A program made the position numbers and the translations under genes. DNA of 10,183 nt, from positions 1 to 10,183 of the forward strand of contig CAAGIE010000046.1 in assembly GCA_900769835.1 (NCBI GenBank), written 5' to 3'. Within the stretch, counting starts at the first letter, position 1. Every line of letters begins with the position of its first letter. The DNA comes from an uncultured Oscillospiraceae bacterium. Lineage in GTDB: Bacteria > Bacillota > Clostridia > Oscillospirales > Oscillospiraceae. Shown here one piece after another: positions 7,748 through 10,183 of this stretch. The notes beneath the pieces were generated by a model that saw only the letters and a list, made by a program, of their open reading frames with translations, searched no databases and was not told where the DNA came from.

Positions 7748-8425
7748 ATGATCAAGGATCTGGAGGCCGTTATCGGCTATCAATTCCGGAATATTACACT
7801 GTTGCAGCAGGCGCTGACCCATTCTTCCTATGCCAACGAGCGTTGGCACGATGGCCTCAAGTGTAACGAGCGCCTGGAGTTTTTGGGCGATGCGGTGCTG
7901 GATATGGTGGTGGCAGAAGAACTCTACCATAAGCACACCGACCGTCTGGAGGGCGACCTGACTCGTATGCGGGCAGATATGGTCTGCGAGGGCGCATTGG
8001 CCACTGCGGCCCGTAAAATGGGGCTGGGTGAACATTTACTGCTGGGCCACGGCGAAGAGCAGGGTGGCGGCAGAGAGCGTCCGTCTATTCTGGCGGATGC
8101 GGCTGAGTCTGTCATCGCCGCCGCTTATCTCGATGGCGGCATGGAGGCGGCCAAGGGGATCATTTATCGGTTTGTGATCGATCAGAAGACCCATCAGCAA
8201 GCCCACAACGGCGACTACAAGACCGCTCTGCAGGAGCAGGTGCAGAAAAAGAAGGATCAGCAGATCCGTTATGAATTGCTCAGCCAGTCCGGCCCCGACC
8301 ACGCAAAGGTGTTCCGGGTGGCGGTGCTGATCAATGGCGAGACTATGGGTGTCGGCACCGGCAGCAGTAAAAAGCGGGCGGAGCAGGAAGCGGCCAAGGC
8401 GGCATATCAGAAGTTATTTCAGTAA
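7748..8425 (+). CDS. rnc: Ribonuclease III
   Basis: RNase III cleaves double-stranded RNA, chiefly to process the rRNA precursor and some mRNAs. The catalytic domain shows the signature NERLEFLGDAVLD (residues 40-52) with E44 and D48, and ILADAAESVIAAAYLDGG with D117 and E120. These four residues correspond to the metal-binding residues of characterised enzymes. A C-terminal double-stranded RNA-binding domain spans about residues 155-225 and ends with GSSKKRAEQEAAKAAYQKL. The 225-residue length is typical. GAGGAG at 7736-7741 precedes the ATG and overlaps the end of plsX. The gene is followed by a DUF5662 protein rather than smc, the common neighbour in Firmicutes. Confidence 0.97.
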   Translation: MIKDLEAVIGYQFRNITLLQQALTHSSYANERWHDGLKCNERLEFLGDAVLDMVVAEELYHKHTDRLEGDLTRMRADMVCEGALATAARKMGLGEHLLLGHGEEQGGGRERPSILADAAESVIAAAYLDGGMEAAKGIIYRFVIDQKTHQQAHNGDYKTALQEQVQKKKDQQIRYELLSQSGPDHAKVFRVAVLINGETMGVGTGSSKKRAEQEAAKAAYQKLFQ

Positions 8426-8440
8426 AGGAGGGAACGGGCC

Positions 8441-8989
8441 ATGCATCCGTGGAAACATTTTGTGACCATTACAAAGCATCGCTTGCTGGTGATGGGCGGT
8501 TGTTTTCGCGTGGGCCTAATCTGGCAGGGCCTGACCCACGACCTTTCCAAATATTCCCCCACAGAGTTTTTCGTGGGCGCAAAGTATTTCCAGGGTACCC
8601 GTAGTCCCAACGCCGCAGAGCGGGAGGATCACGGCTTCAGTGCGGCCTGGATCCACCATAAGGGCAGAAATCGCCACCACTATGAGTATTGGACGGATAT
8701 GGATATGACCACACGGCAGTATGTGTCGGTGCCTATGCCCCGGAAATACCTGGTGGAGATGGTGATGGATCGCAGGGCGGCCTGTATGACCTATCAGGGG
8801 AAGAACTATCATCCCTCTTCCGCCTGGGAGTACTTTGACCGCAGTCGGGAAAAGCACCTGATGCACCCCCAACTCCGTCAGGAACTGGAGTGTCTGCTGA
8901 AAATGCTGGCGGATAAGGGCGAGAAGGAAACCTTCCGCTATATCCGCAAAGTGGTGTTGAAGGGCAAGCCCTTCCCCCCGGAAGCATAA
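8441..8989 (+). CDS. DUF5662 family protein of unknown function
   Basis: I recognise this 182-residue protein as the DUF5662 type, a family common in Clostridia; no function is established to my knowledge. It is rich in histidine and acidic residues in conserved-looking blocks: K12-H13, LTHDLSKYSPTEF with H33 and D34, H64, HHKGRNRHHYEYW with H72, H73, H79 and H80, and a later MVMDRRAA stretch. The spacing suggests a helical metal-binding site reminiscent of HD-domain phosphohydrolases, which is inference only. There is no signal peptide or clear membrane segment. AGGAGG at 8427-8432, eight bases before the ATG, sets the start, 15 bases after rnc. It is the last gene before the terminator at 9009, so it is probably cotranscribed with rnc and plsX. 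Some databases label relatives catalase; nothing here supports that. Confidence 0.8.
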   Translation: MHPWKHFVTITKHRLLVMGGCFRVGLIWQGLTHDLSKYSPTEFFVGAKYFQGTRSPNAAEREDHGFSAAWIHHKGRNRHHYEYWTDMDMTTRQYVSVPMPRKYLVEMVMDRRAACMTYQGKNYHPSSAWEYFDRSREKHLMHPQLRQELECLLKMLADKGEKETFRYIRKVVLKGKPFPPEA

Positions 8990-9008
8990 CAGAAAAAAGA
9001 TTGGACAT

Positions 9009-9045
9009 AATATCCCCGAAACGGTTGTTGTTTCGGGGATATTTC
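9009..9045 (+). terminator. Rho-independent terminator of the topA-rnc-DUF5662 operon
   Basis: A 14-bp perfect stem (arms 9009-9022 and 9030-9043, core CCCCGAAAC/GTTTCGGGG) closes a seven-base loop and is followed by a short T-rich tail (TTTCTT). The upstream side is A-rich, so weak function on the other strand is possible. It lies 20 bases after the DUF5662 stop. Confidence 0.85.
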
Positions 9046-9067
9046 TTGGAAATGCGGAAAAAAGTGC

Positions 9068-9095
9068 TTGACAAATGGAAAAGTTTTCGTATAAT
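9068..9095 (+). promoter_or_regulatory. SigA-type promoter of the tRNA-Gln gene
   Basis: TTGACA (9068-9073) and TATAAT (9090-9095) are both perfect hexamers with a 16-base spacer, one short of optimum. Transcription would start near 9102, about 14 bases before the mature tRNA 5' end. Such strength fits a stable RNA gene. Confidence 0.85.
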
Positions 9096-9115
9096 AAGAC
9101 ACGTGCCTGATATAT

Positions 9116-9189
9116 AGAGGATTTGTGTAACGGTAGCACACCGGACTCTGACTCCGTTTGCGGGGGTTCGAATCCCTCATCCTCTGCCA
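9116..9189 (+). tRNA. tRNA-Gln, anticodon CTG, encoded CCA
   Basis: The cloverleaf folds by hand. The acceptor stem AGAGGAT/ATCCTCT has 7 perfect pairs (9116-9122 with 9179-9185), with discriminator G9186 and CCA at 9187-9189. The D arm is GTG/CAC with GG in the loop. The anticodon stem is 9141-9145 with 9153-9157, closing the loop CTCTGAC with anticodon CTG at 9148-9150. The variable region is four bases. The T stem is GGGGG/CCCTC, with one G-T wobble, and the T loop is TTCGAAT. The anticodon reads CAG, the glutamine codon. Two oddities: base pair 27-43 is a C-T mismatch, and the first pair is A1-U72 rather than the U1-A72 common in bacterial tRNA-Gln. U54 (9167) is the site TrmFO would methylate. 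Confidence 0.95.
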
Positions 9190-9191
9190 AC

Positions 9192-9232
9192 AAAAAAGCC
9201 ACTTTTGTCTACCAGACAAAAGTGGCTTTTTT
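9192..9232 (+). terminator. Rho-independent terminator of tRNA-Gln, perfect 19-bp stem
   Basis: Arms 9192-9210 and 9214-9232 are exact reverse complements around the three-base loop ACC. The outer six pairs are A/T, giving a run of Ts at the 3' end and a matching A run 5', so it could also terminate transcription from the other strand. It begins two bases after the tRNA CCA. Confidence 0.92.
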
Positions 9233-9233
9233 G

Positions 9234-9263
9234 AATGATGTTTGCCGCAGGCGATGCATCATT
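9234..9263. repeat. Imperfect hairpin in the leader of the kinase-like gene
   Basis: AATGATG (9234-9240) and CATCATT (9257-9263) form a 7-bp stem; inside it GCC/GGC (9244-9246, 9250-9252) can pair around GCA, and GATGCATC (9253-9260) is itself palindromic. It sits directly after the tRNA terminator and ends about ten bases before the Shine-Dalgarno. Function is unknown; it could be an mRNA leader structure or part of a dispersed palindromic repeat. Confidence 0.45.
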
Positions 9264-9287
9264 GAAAACCGCAAAGGAGAACACAAA

Positions 9288-9776
9288 ATGAAGCGTGTGA
9301 TTGTGATCGGCTGTCCCGGAAGCGGCAAGACAACGTTTGCAGAAAATTTGCACAAGCGAACAGATTTACCGCTATATCACTTGGATGCCATCTGGCACAA
9401 GCCGGATAAAACCCATATCCCGAGAGAAGAGTTTGATCAAAGAATTACGGAAATTTTTGCAACGGACAAATGGATTATTGATGGTAACTATAACCGGACG
9501 GTGGAAATGCGACTTCGAGAATGCGATACAGTCTTTCTTTTTGATTTGCCCACAGAGGTTTGCTTGCAGGGTGCAACCGAGCGGATCGGGAAAGGCCGCT
9601 ATGATCTGCCGTGGCTGGAAACGGAATTAGATCCGGAATTTGAAAACTTTATCAAAGAGTTTTCCGATCATTCTTTGCCGAAGTTGTATACGCTGATCGA
9701 AAAATACAGAGCGGAAAAGCAAATTATCATCTTTAAAAGCAGAAAAGAAGCGGACGACTTTCTGGAAAAAGTTTGA
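9288..9776 (+). CDS. Small P-loop NTPase, FlaR/adenylate-kinase-like
   Basis: A 162-residue cytoplasmic protein with a Walker A motif GCPGSGKT (residues 8-15) at the N-terminus, then LYHLDAIWHKPD, KWIIDGNYNRT and a lid-like RIGKGRYDLPW stretch. These mark the family variously annotated as AAA ATPase, adenylate-kinase-like or topology modulation protein FlaR. The fold suggests a small nucleotide or small-molecule kinase; the substrate is unknown. The start is ATG 9288, seven bases after AAGGAGA (9274-9280). The frame stays open upstream, but through the tRNA and its terminator, so longer versions are wrong. It stands apart from its neighbours, with about 44% G+C by hand count and use of TTA, CTA and CGA codons. 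I see no promoter between the tRNA terminator and this gene and no clear terminator after it. It may have been acquired horizontally. Confidence 0.85.
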   Translation: MKRVIVIGCPGSGKTTFAENLHKRTDLPLYHLDAIWHKPDKTHIPREEFDQRITEIFATDKWIIDGNYNRTVEMRLRECDTVFLFDLPTEVCLQGATERIGKGRYDLPWLETELDPEFENFIKEFSDHSLPKLYTLIEKYRAEKQIIIFKSRKEADDFLEKV

Positions 9777-9787
9777 CGTTTTTGTCC

Positions 9788-9816
9788 TTGCCATTTTTGA
9801 AAAACTGCGGTATGAT
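9788..9816 (+). promoter_or_regulatory. SigA-type promoter of the isomerase-like gene
   Basis: TTGCCA (9788-9793) and TATGAT (9811-9816) each match the consensus at five of six positions, with the ideal 17-base spacer. Transcription would start near 9823, about 25 bases before the ATG at 9848. Confidence 0.7.
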
Positions 9817-9847
9817 GGTCGTATCCTGATAAACGGAGGCAATTCCT

Positions 9848-10183
9848 ATGAAAATTGCAACGACTATTGGCGAAGTTTACGGCTATACCCATTCCTTTGA
9901 GGAAGCAGTGCGCTTTTATGAGGGCACCGGCTTTCAGTATCTGGACGTCAGTTTTTACGGCGCTCTGGAACCCACCAGCCCCAGTTATCTGATGGACGAT
10001 GCCTGGCGCGACCGGGTGCTGGCGGCAAAGGCGGCGGCAGAGGAATTGGGCTTTACCTTTGTGCAGGCACACGCACCCTGCTGCTCCTTGCGGGGCGAGG
10101 GTATGGAGGACGGCATTGAGGCCACCATCCGCTCCATTGAGGCCTGCGGTATGCTGGGCATCAAGAATATGGTCATCCACTCC
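9848..10183 (+). CDS. Sugar phosphate isomerase/epimerase-like TIM-barrel protein (3' end outside window)
   Basis: The first 112 residues are present and the frame is still open at the window end. The N-terminus MKIATTIGEVYGYTHSFEEAV, the acidic strand end QYLDVSFYG, the AAEELGFTFVQAHAPCC strand with its histidine, and SIEACGMLGIKNMVIHS follow the beta/alpha repeats of the xylose isomerase-like TIM-barrel family (AP_endonuc_2). Members isomerise or epimerise sugars or inositol derivatives, usually with a divalent metal held by Glu, Asp and His residues. The substrate cannot be inferred from this part. The start follows GGAGG (9835-9839) at eight bases, and a good promoter lies just upstream, so the gene begins its own transcription unit. 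Composition returns to that of the main operon. Family assignment is fairly sure; the exact function is open. Confidence 0.82.
   Translation, partial: MKIATTIGEVYGYTHSFEEAVRFYEGTGFQYLDVSFYGALEPTSPSYLMDDAWRDRVLAAKAAAEELGFTFVQAHAPCCSLRGEGMEDGIEATIRSIEACGMLGIKNMVIHS

Noticed and set aside
3080..8035. Minus-strand open frame of 1651 codons as a giant protein gene
   Set aside because: It lies antisense to four well-identified genes in codon-aligned phase, its composition is that of a reverse-translated shadow (rich in His, Gln and Leu), and no domain is recognisable.
8938..9219. Minus-strand frame of 93 codons containing MRDSNPRKRSQSPVCYRY
   Set aside because: This kind of peptide is the well-known artefact of translating the antisense of a tRNA gene; it crosses tRNA-Gln and both hairpins.
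9123..9287. Longer N-terminus for the kinase-like protein
   Set aside because: The extension would be translated from inside tRNA-Gln and through its terminator; the Shine-Dalgarno and the family N-terminus both point to ATG 9288.
9773..9778. TTGACG as the -35 box for the isomerase-like gene
   Set aside because: No acceptable -10 box lies 16 to 18 bases downstream, whereas TTGCCA at 9788 pairs with TATGAT at exactly 17 bases.
9116..10183. Genomic island with tRNA-Gln as attachment site
   Set aside because: No integrase gene and no second copy of the tRNA 3' end were found before the window end; only a single acquired-looking gene is supported.

Overview
The window looks like a chromosomal housekeeping segment from a moderately GC-rich member of the Firmicutes, most likely a gut-type Clostridia (Oscillospirales-like). 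This rests on the gene order dprA-topA-trmFO-plsX-rnc, a folate-dependent TrmFO (typical of Gram-positives), purine-rich Shine-Dalgarno sites before nearly every gene, and sampled coding lines of about 50 to 72% G+C. The organism assignment is inference. I see no phage, insertion sequence or CRISPR array, and no convincing undescribed defence or mobile system.

Region 1 (2-8989) is one long co-directional block on the + strand with very short gaps or overlaps: the 3' part of a Trk/Ktr potassium channel subunit, its TrkA/KtrA gating subunit, a SpoU/TrmH-family RNA 2'-O-methyltransferase, DprA, DNA topoisomerase I, TrmFO, PlsX, RNase III and a DUF5662 protein. The themes are potassium homeostasis, rRNA/tRNA modification and processing, DNA topology and uptake, and phospholipid synthesis. 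A near-consensus promoter inside the 3' part of dprA (2992-3020) probably gives topA and the genes after it their own transcript. A strong hairpin terminator (9009-9045) closes the block.

Region 2 (9046-9232) is a self-contained tRNA unit: a near-consensus promoter, a tRNA-Gln with anticodon CTG and an encoded CCA, and a perfect 19-bp stem terminator. TrmFO, encoded upstream, would modify U54 of this tRNA.

Region 3 (9233-9776) carries a small P-loop kinase-like gene. It is clearly AT-richer (about 44% G+C by hand count) and uses TTA/CTA and CGA codons that most of the operon avoids. A hairpin-forming leader precedes it and I see no promoter of its own. It is the most plausible acquired piece in the window.

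Region 4 (9777-10183) has a good promoter followed by the first 112 codons of a sugar phosphate isomerase/epimerase-type TIM-barrel protein, cut by the window end.
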